A stretch of DNA of 64,000 bases from Takakia lepidozioides (taxonomy: Eukaryota > Streptophyta > Takakiopsida > Takakiales > Takakiaceae): positions 49,333,053 to 49,397,052 of the forward strand of contig CM060732.1 in assembly GCA_030704615.1 (NCBI GenBank). Direction: 5' to 3'. This document shows positions 1 to 10,648 of this stretch, in pieces. The first letter of the stretch is position 1. Each line of letters starts with the position of its first letter. The notes beneath the pieces were generated by a model. It did no database searches. It was not told where the DNA came from and saw only the letters and a program-made list of their open reading frames with translations. Position numbers and translations under genes: made by a program.

Positions 1-1
1 T

Positions 2-118
2 ATTGTTGGACAATCCGTGGATAGGTTGCGTAGAGTTGAGGCTTTCATGGATGTGTATGCCTCTGAATCACAGGCTTATGACACGGATGATGAAGTATCA
101 GCTGATGATGTTATGTAG
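2..118 (+). CDS. 3' end of an unidentified reading frame, cut by the window start
   Basis: One frame is open from the window edge to a TAG at 116-118, giving about 38 residues. The tail is acidic and ends in a run rich in Asp and Glu (TDDEVSADDVM). No domain is recognisable. It could be the last exon of a host gene or the end of a transposase; nothing nearby decides between them. The open frame is short enough to be chance. Confidence 0.25.
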   Translation: MVGQSVDRLRRVEAFMDVYASESQAYDTDDEVSADDVM

Positions 119-1560
119 GTAATTAGAAATTACATATACAATACATTGTCCTCATTGTCAATCCGAATTTTTGGTTATTTTTTATGATACATGTATTTCT
201 CTCTAGTGTAAGGTAAAACAAATGGGGCAAATGACATGGTGTTGAAATCAGATTTCATGTTATCTTCCTGTCATTTGATTTATCTATGTAATAGTTTGTA
301 CATAGATCTCTACTGCATTTCATAAATCCCTTTACCTTAATGCAAGTTCGACATACACTTCAGTACTATCAAATTTCATCATTAGTAAGATCAACCCTTA
401 TGAGTATTGTGGCACGTTATGTACACACAGGGTGACTATCTTTATCTCATTTGTGTTTCATTTCATTAGTGTTTCAAGTTTGAATGGGTAGTGCATTGGT
501 ATGAACTAGGCTTGATACCCGATAGGTTTGTTCTATCTCTGAAGGACATTATGTTTTTGTAAAATAAAAATGTTTCAGAAGGTAGATATATAGATACTGC
601 AAAACCTATGTAACAAGATTAAATGGGTCGTGGTTTGGTAAGGATTATGTTTTTTAAGTTATGAGATTGCGGGTTCGATTACCGATCAATAGTCTTTTTT
701 GTAAAATTGAATTCCCTTGCGGGCCATCGCCATTTACTACCCAAATGCGCAGGCGGACCATCTCCATCACATTGTCAAGCTCCCTAGCATTCCCTAAGCA
801 TTGCTCCATTCTGAACTTCAAACTAAACTCCCACCATTGGAAGAGCCCGTAGCTTCACCATTTGTATCTAACAAGGAGCCGTGCCTCGTCACTTTTTAAT
901 TTTTCGACCTTTTTTCTCATGTTGGAAAGCCATAAAAGCAACATGTTCCTCTCCCATTCCTACACTCACCCATGTGGAATAATAATACAATGAATATGGA
1001 ATATTTTATATAGAATATTCTTATTTTATCCCTTGATATTTTGACTATGGACCCTAAGATTAGATGAATCACAATTATTTATTTATTTTTTGGGTACCCT
1101 TATTTAAGTGTTGTGCATATAAAATTGTTCCTATGCATATCTAAAATTTGTATGCACTCCATATGCATGCATTTGTGTGCGCATATAGTATAGGCTGCCT
1201 CGTGTACAAGAGGGTGTCAAAACTAGTGTACAAACCAAGACTGCCTTCTGGTCCAGAGTCACCTTCCTCTCATAGAGAATGAGAAGGCAACACAAACGTA
1301 TGTACAGTCTCTAGAGAAAGTCTGAAGTCAATAAATTGTCCTCATCTTTTGCTCCAAAGATCTATACTCTGACCGAACATCTATTCTCTTGTATTTTTCC
1401 TACTCTAGTAAAACTCAACTAGTTCCATTCTGGAGTAGCCAGACGGCATTCAGTTAGTCAACATGCCTCGCAAAAGGAGAAGCTGTTCTTTACGTAGACA
1501 AACTGTTCATGCATCACGACTGCTCTGTTGCGCAACTCCAAGGCGGGTGGGTGTATATTA
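119..1560. other. Intergenic, AT-rich, no gene seen
   Basis: No supported coding region. Apart from the tRNA-like stretch at 622-690, it is AT-rich sequence without a repeat I can define. It ends in the 3' flank of the calmodulin-like gene on the minus strand. Confidence 0.5.
622..690 (+). repeat. tRNA-like SINE head, possible
   Basis: A box-A-like stretch (TGGTTTGGTAAGG, about 631-643) is followed about 30 bases later by a good box-B match (GGTTCGATTACC, 672-683). This is the internal pol III promoter layout of tRNA-derived SINEs. Body and tail are not defined and no second copy of this version is seen in the window. Confidence 0.35.
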
Positions 1561-1579
1561 TGGCACCCCACATGTCCTT

Positions 1580-2344
1580 CTACCTTTCAGCAGACAAACT
1601 GCCACTCATCATCCACTGGAACTCCTGGAAATCAACGCATCCATCACCGTCCCTGTCAACAGAACTGATCATGCAGCGGCAGTCTTCCATTGTAAGACTT
1701 TCCTCCCCCAAGCCTGACAAGACACGGTGAAGCTCGTCTGCAGATATAAAACCGTTTCTATCGGCATCAAACACCTGGAAGGCGGCTTTCAGTACCTCCA
1801 CAGAACTGCTTCCTCCATCAGATCCAGTGTTCGCTTCCAATGCCATCGCATTAAGGTTGATAAATTCTTTCAGGTCAATAAAACCGTCCCCGTTAGAATC
1901 CGCCTCCTTTACCATGATTTCGAGCTCCTTATCCGATGGTTTATCGCCAAGTGAACAGAGAACAGAACCAAGCTCCGAAGGTGAGATCTTCCCGTCCCCA
2001 TTGACGTCGAAAAATCTGAAAGCCTCCGCCAGCTCTTCTGTAAGATGAAGAGATGGTACGATGTCCTGACGTTCCTTTATGCTAGAACTAGACGAAGAAT
2101 TTGATGCCATGGAAGTCCCTTTGGCCTGCTTAAACAAAAATCCAAATTTGCGAGCAAACTTTGCACGGGTCGGAGAATTTCTTGACCCGGAACTGCCTCC
2201 CTCCTTCTCTTCAAGAGATTGAGAATGAGACCAAGACGACGAAGACGTGGATAAATCAGAAGATGATATCGAGGAATGTGTTGAATCAGAGAGGGTCCGC
2301 AGTTTCTTCCTTTTGAATAACTTTTGAAGCTTCATCTCGAACAA
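1580..2344 (-). CDS. Calmodulin-like EF-hand protein (CML family)
   Basis: The protein has 254 residues in a single exon. Four canonical EF-hand loops are visible, at about residues 113-124 (DVNGDGKISPSE), 149-160 (DSNGDGFIDLKE), 193-204 (DADRNGFISADE) and 230-241 (DRDGDGCVDFQE). Each has acidic residues at loop positions 1, 3, 5 and 12, apart from an Arg-Asn variation in loop 3, so all four probably bind Ca2+. The first ~95 residues are Ser-rich and basic (KRKKL near the start) and are not EF-hand. This matches plant CMLs with N-terminal extensions and is much longer than calmodulin (149 residues). Such proteins act as Ca2+ sensors that change partner binding. The first ATG of the open frame is taken as the start; Met-4 is an alternative. 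No intron is needed. Confidence 0.9.
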   Translation of the reverse strand: MFEMKLQKLFKRKKLRTLSDSTHSSISSSDLSTSSSSWSHSQSLEEKEGGSSGSRNSPTRAKFARKFGFLFKQAKGTSMASNSSSSSSIKERQDIVPSLHLTEELAEAFRFFDVNGDGKISPSELGSVLCSLGDKPSDKELEIMVKEADSNGDGFIDLKEFINLNAMALEANTGSDGGSSSVEVLKAAFQVFDADRNGFISADELHRVLSGLGEESLTMEDCRCMISSVDRDGDGCVDFQEFQWMMSGSLSAER

Positions 2345-3330
2345 TATTCTCCCCTCCTCCGGACCCCGGTGGCTTCAGCAGCTTGAATATATCGGCCTGA
2401 ACTTTGAAAGAGTCTACCTCAAGATCTCACACGCAAAGACCTGTATGTGTGCTCCTCTACTCGAGAATCAAAATCTTCACTAAGGACGGTACTCGAACTA
2501 TTTACTGGGACATTCGATACAGAATTTGGACACGGGCTAGCTGACTGAGATTACAAGTGCTTGCAACCTCCGTGGTTCGGAAACTTATTCTCTGCCTTTC
2601 AGTCTTCAGAAACAAAATTACGTAAGTTTCACCAGGACTGTAGACAATATCGTCCTACTCCAGATGTCCCCTAACAGCGGGAATCTCTACATATTGAGGA
2701 ATATGGACACGAGAGTGTCCTCCTTAAAACAGAAGGAACGGCAGACGTATGCTTGCAAAACTATCAAATGTCAATAAAATCCTGACTAGAACTACATACG
2801 ACAGAGCGTAGTCCCACACATTCCTCCCACTTCTCCCTCCTCTCTACTTTACAACATGTAGAAAGAAACTGTCGCCCCTGGATGGAGCATGAAATTGCTC
2901 CCCTCTTCCAACCTGACCAAGCGAGGCGAAAAGCTTACTACTCTTTGCACTATCAGCAACTCGAAAATTGTCACGCTCGTTCCTCGCCTGTTTCATGCCA
3001 ACACAACACACACGATTTACTTTTCTCAGAACTTCGGAGCGCTGTGCAGATAATCTTTGTTGCGGTACGCACTTGCCACCATCGCTCCACCATCGCTCGC
3101 CGCCTCATCAACATCATCTCCTCGCCTTTTCTCTGTCGCACCTTCCGTCCTCCTTCCTCACCCCCGCGTCGCACTTTCCCTGCGAGCGTTGAAAGACCAC
3201 GCGTGGGCCCGTCCCGGGCTCAAAACCCCCTACACGCACCACCTGGCGCCTCTGCCCGCGGCCGAGTCCTGATTTTTATGGCCCGTTATTTCAAACCCTT
3301 GGATCCGAAAATTACGTATGGCTAGATTGT
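2345..3330. other. Upstream region of the calmodulin-like gene
   Basis: This is the presumed promoter and 5' untranslated region of the minus-strand calmodulin-like gene. Short open frames on both strands have no recognisable domain and look accidental. A GC-rich patch lies at about 3170-3270. Confidence 0.4.
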
Positions 3331-3383
3331 ATGGGACGAAGAATCCACGCATATTTAGTGCGAAGAAAACCATTTTTTTGTGG

Positions 3384-3650
3384 ACGGTTAAACATGCTCC
3401 CCTGATGGCAGATTACAGACGGCTAAACATGATTCCTTCCATATTAGACCTTTTCCTAGGCAAGTTACAAATGGTTAAACATCTTAGCTGGCAGATTCCA
3501 GATGGCTCCTAGCATATTACCGGTGGCTAGTCATCTTCCATGGCAGATTCCAAACGCCCTCGGCAGCCAACCCTCAAATCGCGGAACGCCCTCGGGCTGG
3601 GGCCGTCCCTATCACAAAACATATAGCTGAACGTCTTCCTCGACAGATTG
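3384..3650. repeat. Degenerate tandem repeat (minisatellite-like)
   Basis: About five to six diverged units share the words GGCAGATTNCAGA, GGCTAAACAT and CTTCC, with variable spacing of roughly 30 to 55 bases (for example near 3388, 3404, 3468, 3490 and 3541). The copies are too diverged for a clean consensus by eye. Confidence 0.45.
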
Positions 3651-3659
3651 AGGCCTGTA

Positions 3660-5250
3660 GACGATAGAGACATGTAATGTGTATGTAGAACAAGGCAATC
3701 GATCTCAGTCCACTGCTTTAAAACTATGATGTAAAATCATATTTCACTGTGTGTCTAATTATGAGCCTGAGCGAATGTTCTCAATATAATTGGGTATGGA
3801 TCCATGGCTGTGGGGAAGATCATGGGTGAAGGAGGGTTGGTGGGTCTCCCAAAAGTTGAGAACTCAAATTTGCCAGCCTACTAATGTTGACAGACTAGCC
3901 GTAGGATATGGCGGTTCTCCACAAATTGAGGAATTCCCTCGGAATTCCAACTTAGGGTGCGTCCACCAGAGCGGCTCTATCTGATCTCAGTGCAGTCTGA
4001 GCTCGACTCACAGTTGCTGTTCGGTGTGCCTGGTGTACTCCCTGCCTCCTCGCCATGGCTGCTCTCCTTGGGGTCTCTGCCCCTGCCAGTGGTACTGCTG
4101 CTTACGATCAAATTTTCCATCCTTTCCATGGAATCTGCATGCATCATCATCTCATGCACATCATGAGGCACTTTCGTGGCGGATTAGATAATGATGATTT
4201 GTTACATCCTGTTGATTATCTTCATGTGTGGCAGATCACCTAATACTGTATGAGATTGCAGCACGTTTCAAATAATGATAGACGATGATATATTTAATAG
4301 TTTTAATAAAGGATCTTACCCCAAACATCAAAGATAAATTTTACTATAAATTTTAGTATTTAATTTGAATAATACTGGATATATCAAAATTAATTTCAAC
4401 GGATAATTTCAACGGATTTTTCCATATGACACCTGACGCAACTTCCCTACGTCATTCTACACCTCTTTAAAAAAAGGTAAAACCCCAAAATCCCTTATTT
4501 GAAAAAATATGGACAAATGAAAATTGAGCTATTTTTTAAATATAAATTAGTCCATAGCTCTTTATCTTTTATGTTTTTCTTCCATATGAAAGTGGATTTG
4601 GGGAGTATTCAAAAAATGCACCTCTAAACTGTTTTCCATTGTGCATTTTCACAAGTGTACATTATGTTTATTTACTCCATAAGTTTGTATGTTGTAACAG
4701 TTACAGTCCACAGTTACTCCTTTGAAAGTCTATAGCTCTTCACTACAAAAACTTTTTGGGAATCTAACAATTGGTATATATTCCCATTGTAGATAAGAAC
4801 CTTACAACATATAAATTGCAATGAAAATTTAAATTGTCAAATTTTTATAGGTGACACTATCAAGGGGGGTCACTGCAAAAACTACACAGTTACGCAGTTT
4901 TGGTCCACCCTAGCCTGCAAACACCCTCCAGCCCTGCGACGAATTGCAAGGATGAGCGAGGCATATATTTTCTGTCGTTTTTCTAAGATCCAATCATTGC
5001 AGTAGCGGTCATGACAGTATTGTCGTGCGCATACGTATCGCGATTGTAGATGCATATATTGGTACAAATTTCTTTTCAGATCGTTTTTGATCTTAAGGCA
5101 GACGGTTTAGGCATTGTACTGCCAAAGCAGGGCAGTTTGCGAGTTATCTGGGAATCGCTGGTAAAGCACGTAGGAATTTAGATTATGTCTGAGATGACCA
5201 TGGAGGAGCTCTGGCGTCAAAAGGACCGTAGGAAGCTGCATCGACAGCGA
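3660..5250. other. Intergenic; only a doubtful short frame at 4055-4243
   Basis: Mostly AT-rich. A 62-residue frame at 4055-4243 begins MAALLGVSAPASG, which resembles the Ala/Ser-rich start of a plastid-targeted protein. It has no following domain, so it could be a first exon, a gene scrap or chance. Nothing else is supported. Confidence 0.3.
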
Positions 5251-5251
5251 G

Positions 5252-5809
5252 TTAGGTTGCCAATTCGGTACTAGTAACGACAACACGCACCTGTTCGAAA
5301 CAATACATAGCGACTGTTCCAATCCCGGATTGCAATCTTTCTATTCTCCCGCCTTTCAAGTCCAGTAGGAGCACGCGACGAGGAGTCTTGGCAATTGGAG
5401 GAAACAATCTGTACATCGATGAAATATCGCGACAAAGCAAGTGCTGCATCGGAGCGAACGACGGGTGAATGAGCCACGAAGTTTTGAATTCCTCAGCGAT
5501 GCAAAGTGTGTAGGAGGAAACTCCAGATGATCTGTGACCCAGTGGCAGGGCCAAAGACCCCCTGGGGGCACCACCAGTATTTTTACTGCTAGAAAGCGGC
5601 AGACTGCCTATATGGCGAAACCATGGAAACCAACCAAAGGTGTGGCTTTTCTTCCCCGATTCCCTTGAGATTTTATGAGCAACTACGGGCCATCTAATTA
5701 TAATTTTTAACCAAGTTTGGGGATTTTTGGAGGTGATAAAAGACGACATCAAATTATCACGATGGAGGCAGTTGCGAAAGACGATTAAATGGAATTCTAG
5801 TTCATCCAA
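5252..5809 (-). CDS. Unrecognised 185-residue reading frame
   Basis: A continuous frame of 185 residues. The central and C-terminal parts read like a real protein, with balanced composition and segments such as YTLCIAEEFKTSW and RVLLLDLKGGRIE, rather than the biased composition of a shadow frame. No domain is identified with confidence; an F-box/kelch-type fragment is one weak idea. It has no visible partners. It could be a pseudogene scrap. Confidence 0.3.
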   Translation of the reverse strand: MDELEFHLIVFRNCLHRDNLMSSFITSKNPQTWLKIIIRWPVVAHKISRESGKKSHTFGWFPWFRHIGSLPLSSSKNTGGAPRGSLALPLGHRSSGVSSYTLCIAEEFKTSWLIHPSFAPMQHLLCRDISSMYRLFPPIAKTPRRVLLLDLKGGRIERLQSGIGTVAMYCFEQVRVVVTSTELAT

Positions 5810-5979
5810 TGGATGAAAACTGGAAATTCGACATGCAAGCTGGAGGGATGAGAAGACAACCTAGCGCCAACTGATCATCCATTTGGATGGATGAAAAACC
5901 AGATTTATCATTAACACCAAGGTTTTCCATCCATGGTTATTATTTTATGGTGTTCTATCGTTTTTAAATTATAGACTCA

Positions 5980-6848
5980 TGTAGGAAATAATAGTTTAAG
6001 ACTATCCTTCACTAGTTTAAGAAGCCCCAAAAACACAATAAAAGAAGAGCAGGCTCCTCTTGTTCTTCAATCTAGTCTCATTTCCTTGTTTTGGCCTCTT
6101 GCTTGTGTAGTTAGTTTTGAGCTTGAGGGAGCTAGTTCCTAGAGAGTTGAGTTTGTGGCTCTCTAGTATTAGAAGCAAGCATAGCGAGAGTAGGATAGTC
6201 CTAGCTCAAGGCCTTGTGGCCATTTGAGGCAAGAAGTAGAGGAAGCGTTCCATGAAGTGGAAGACTTGAGAACGAGTAGGAGTGCCGGAGGAGGACCAGA
6301 CTTGAGTACCATTCTACCGAGCGATTTAGTGCATCCCAAACACCACTTGTTTTAGAGGGTGACTTACCATACTATCTTGACATTTGAATTCATTTATTTC
6401 ATTTGTTGTTCAAGCTTGTTCCAAGAAGGGACCTTATAAACATTGTTTGCTAAAAATCTATAAAAACTAACTCTCTTTCAAAGATGATGTGTGTGCATCT
6501 CTATGTACATGTGTGAAGAGCACATGTGTGAAGCCCCAGGAGACAGGGCCTTAGGAATCTAACCCAATTACGTCATGGAAGTGAGGGTAGATGTCCATTA
6601 TTATGTTTAAGGAGAGGGCGAGCTTGCATGAAGTGGTGAAGCTCTTGTCAAATTTCCCTTTCTAGCTTAGTGGTGACGGCCATATTGCATGAGACGGCGA
6701 AGCTATCGTCAAAATTTCCATATTATTAAGTTCATATCTATGTTCATAAGCCCCCTGGCCATAGAGGACCATGGGAGGCAATGCTAATTACTTTTATAAG
6801 TGGTTAAGCTATTTTGTAGAGAGTTGCCCAAAAAAACAGAGCCCAACA
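5980..6848. mobile_element. Possible solo LTR (869 bp), TG...CA ends
   Basis: The block begins TGTAGGAAAT and ends GAGCCCAACA, so on either strand it starts TG and ends CA as LTRs do. It contains an internal imperfect duplication of about 50 bp (6608-6660 and 6680-6735, sharing TTGCATGA and GTCAAAATTTCC). The five bases on each side (ACTCA and CTAAA) do not match, so there is no target-site duplication. It does not match the terminal repeat of the neighbouring family-A element. Confidence 0.35.
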
Positions 6849-7246
6849 CTAAAGTGCCGGCGCCTTAGGCGCATTTGGGTTGGAGGTCAACCAAGGAGGT
6901 TGCCTAGAATCGCCATGGAAAGGTGCATCTAACACGGGTGGCGCGGCCTTCCCCCGTGGGGGGAGTTGACCCTTGGAGCAAAGTACGGGTTGCTGGTACA
7001 CTGCGTGGCAGCACCAGGCGCCATAGCTGGGCCCGCGCAGGTAAGACACGAGCGACAGAGATGACGGAGCACGATGGAGCCTGCCTATTACCCACTGGAC
7101 CCGCGCTAGCCGGATACAAGAGTAGCCCCATCGTTAGTCGTCGTCTTGCAATCTGTGAACTTGAGCCAAGATCTCATGTGTTCAAGGTCTCATAGTAGCT
7201 TGGCCTTGCATTTCTTGTTAGCCTTCCATGGTTGTATCCACTCCCA

Positions 7247-8852
7247 CTATCCAATGCAATGCGGACATAACCAATCCCCATCAGGAACCATCTCAAGAGG
7301 TGGAGTCAAACATCCCATATGCCAACCTCTAGAGCATCGATCACACACCAGCATGGTGGCTGCCCCTCTAGCAGACCCATACAATATGCACCTCAAACTT
7401 GCAGGTACCACTGCCAGGTTTGGGTCAACCCTTCCATCCACATTTGGAAGGTGACATGGCACGCAATTACGCACATGGTCCTTCCAAATCATGCCATCCC
7501 GACCCTCCAAGATCAGGACTCCTGAAGACAACACCTCTCGAATCCTCAAAATAGTAGGTCCTGCAGTCACATCCAAGGTCGTAGGAGCAGTCTGCTGCAG
7601 ATAAACATAGTCACCAGGGTTAAATCTCCGAACCCCAGGACGATAGCCCTCACCACGTATAGTAGCATACCTCAACATATCACGATGTTGTGCAATGGCA
7701 AGGTTCTCGAAAGCCATGGGCATGACTTTCTTGAACAACTCTGCACGCTGATCACATGCACGTGCCCACATGTCTGGATCATCAAGGTTGAGAACTGTAG
7801 CAGCTTCTCTACGAATGGATGCAGGCAAATCCGGCTCTCGGCCAAAGAGAAGAAAGTATGGTGAGAAGGAGGCAAGTGATGCTTGCTTGCTGAACCTGTA
7901 GCCCATGGCTAACCAAGGTAATTGAAGGTCCCAATCTCCTAGGTGTCCCTTCTGCAAGCCATACTTGCGCAAACCCCTCTTCACTGTCTGAACAACCCTC
8001 TTTGCCAAGCCATCAGCCTCAGGATGATCCCGAGAAGTGGTGCGGTGGTCTACCAAGGCCTTGTCACACAACACCTGAAACTCCCCCAAGAACTCTCTCC
8101 CTTGGTCCGTGAGTACCTCAGCTGGAGCACCGAATCGGCTAAGTACACGCAGCTCCCTCACTAGCCTTATCAGGCAATGGAACCAACTCGATCCACTTGG
8201 AAAAGTGCTCCACCATCACCAACACGTACTTGTTGTGGCGCATGGTCAATGACAACGGCCCTGCAAAGTCAAGGCTCCACCTGTAGCCCAATCCCATGAT
8301 CGGAAGAGGATGCAATTGTGAAGTAGGGGCGTTGAATGAAGCACGCACCCTGTCACACACCATGCACCTAGCCACAAATTGTTGCACCTCTGTGTGCATA
8401 CCACGCCACCAATATTGCCCCTGCAGTAGACTATGAGTGCGTCGCACCCCAAAATGCCCCAACTCCTCATGGGCATGCCGCACTAACCGTGCCCGCTGTG
8501 TTGGGTGAGGCACAATCCTCACTCGACCATCCTCCCACACTCGGAGCAGGTGTGTCCCCTCCCACTTGAACCTCTTGGCTCGTTGTAGGATCTGATCCCT
8601 CTCCTTGGCAGTCATAGTGGCTGCCGTGTCTCCAGTGCGGAGGTAGTCCAACACAGTTGAATCCTCATGTATATCTTTGGCGCCACCTTGCTCATTGCTG
8701 GCCTCAGGGTCCTCAGATACTTGATCTACAGTCATCCCTATTGCAGGTCCAACCTGGCCTTCCGCTGCCAAGATACACAGAAATTGCAGATGCATGCCAT
8801 CCGGGCACCATCTCCTCATCCGTCTCACCATGCCACCGAGCTCCAGTGTCAT
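7247..8852 (-). pseudogene. Family A integrase with C-terminal PHD finger
   Basis: Two frames overlap at 8139-8161; compared with the scrap at 18508-18800, a short deletion is likely there. In order they show an HHCC zinc-binding module (HEELGHFG ... CMVCDRVR), the core with the first catalytic Asp (SLDFAGPL), the second Asp (LTDQGREF), and the HPEADGL motif. The position of the third catalytic residue, normally Glu, reads Lys (AAG, 8000-8002), so strand transfer should be lost. A C-terminal SH3-like stretch (NPGDYVYLQQ) follows. The last ~47 residues form a PHD-type zinc finger (LVCDRC ... HMGC ... WLCPHC, about 7250-7390) in the place where many gypsy elements carry a chromodomain. The first zinc pair reads C-x2-Tyr instead of C-x2-Cys. 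Confidence 0.88.
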
Positions 8853-10202
8853 CCTGCTGGCTCGTGCATGGATTGCGACTCAACCCATCTGCATTACGAT
8901 TGATCAAACTTGGTCGATGCACAACCTGAAAATCATACTCTTGAATGATGAGTGCCCACCGTGCAAGCTTCCCCGTAAGCTTGTCTGACTCCATCAACCA
9001 CTTGAGTGGTTGGTGATCCGTGACAAGGGTGAAGAGATTGCCGTATAGATAGCACCTGAAGTGTGCCAAGACCCACACTGCAGCTAAGCATCCTCCCTCA
9101 TATGAGCTATTCTTAGTCTCTGCAGCGTTGTTCGAGCGGCTAACATAAGTCACTATGAACTCTCTTCCCTCATCATCCACCTGTGTGAGCACCGCTCCAA
9201 GCCCCAGCATGCTCCAATCTGTATGCAGCTGAAAAGGACGCCCCCTGATAGGTCGTCTCAAGATGGGCGTCGAGGTCAACCTCGCCTTGAGCTCTTGGAA
9301 AGCTCGTTCTTGCTCATCTTCCCACTGTCACTCCTGGTCCACCTTGGTCAGTTTGGTTAGAGCCTTTGCAATGGCACTAAATCCCTTGACAAATCGTCTA
9401 TAATAGTTTGCCAACCCCATGAAAGCTCGAACTCGGCTCACATCCGTGGGGCGTGGAATCTGCGCAATGGCCTCTACCTTAGTCTGTTGTACCCCCAATC
9501 CTCAAGGATATATCATATGACCCAGATACTCAATCTGGTTGTGGAAAAACTTGCACTTCCCCGGATGTAACTTCAATCCGTGCGCCCTCAAGCGCTCAAA
9601 TACCACCTGGAGGTGTCTCTCATGCTCCTCCACCGTAGCACTAAAGATGATGATGTCATCTATGTAGCACCGAGCAAACTCCACCCCTGCTAGAATCCTG
9701 TCCATGACTCTCTGAAACTCTGCCGGAGCGTTCTTAAGCCCAAATGGTAAGAACCGCCACTGGTATAGGCAATCCTTCCCGTGCTCATTGATCCCCCAGA
9801 ATGTCGTCTTCTGGATCGTAAATCCAAAGTGCTAAAGACCTTGGCATGCCCAATGGCATCAAAGATCTCCTCTGGTGTCGGCATGGCATACCTATCGGAC
9901 TTGGTCTGACGATTTACAGGCCGGTAATCACCGCACATACGTCTCTCCGTCCAATTGCCATAGACATCATTCTTGGCTCGCATCACTGTGGCTGAAGCAT
10001 ACTCTCCCCCAGATAGCTCCACCAAACCAGCCTCCCAAAGGTCCTGAGTTCTCATCTGAATCAAGGACCTCTCCATGTCACTGTATCTATAGGGTCTCCG
10101 AAAGATTGGCGTGTCAGTAGCCAATTCAATGCGAATTTCTTGACCCTTCAGTGCTCCTAAGTTCTTCAAACTGAAGGCAAAGCAGTTCCTGTAAGCCCTC
10201 AA
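8713..10202 (-). pseudogene. Family A reverse transcriptase and RNase H
   Basis: Three frames together cover the domains. 10202-9690 holds the fingers and palm start (CGDYRPVNRQTKSD, then FSTLDLRS with the first catalytic Asp) before a frameshift. 9705-9502 holds the YIDDIIIFS box with the paired catalytic aspartates and the KCKFF...YLGHMI thumb. After a stop near 9502 and another near 9330, 9279-8900 holds RNase H (HTDWSMLGLGAVL, YEGGCLAAVW, LVTDHQPLKWL). The arrangement is typical of Ty3/gypsy pol. At least two frameshifts and two stops make this copy non-coding as a whole. Confidence 0.9.
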
Positions 10203-10648
10203 GAACCGCCGTATACGTCGTCTCTCTCCTCCGGTGACTATGGGTCCAACATCAGGCTCCCAATTGTCCTCCGTGACTGCAACCTTGAGTCCAACATGCT
10301 TAGAGGTAGAAGACGCGTCCTGTGGTTGCTATGCTGCAACCTCTTGAGCAGTGACCACTGCCTGCTCTGTCAGTGACAATGTCTCATCCTGCCCTATCAT
10401 CCCATCTTTGAGGACCTCCTCAACCCGAGAAAAATCCCCAACCTCATCCATCACCGCCACCTTGGCTGCCAAAACCTTTTGAACCTCGAGCACCTCCCAC
10501 GTGTGCCATGGATGCGGCCTGCACCTTGTGGTCCTCACATGTTTGCCCCCACTCACTGCCTATATCGTCTCGGTAGTTAGGGAGACCATCAAGGAAAGTG
10601 TACTCCGTACTCTGCACTACTCAGCCATAGCCAAGCTGATAATCCAGG

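Noticed and set aside
2882-3325. 147-residue frame upstream of the calmodulin-like gene
   Set aside because: Low-complexity Arg/Pro/Ser composition, no domain, lies in the presumed promoter and overlaps other equally long frames on both strands.
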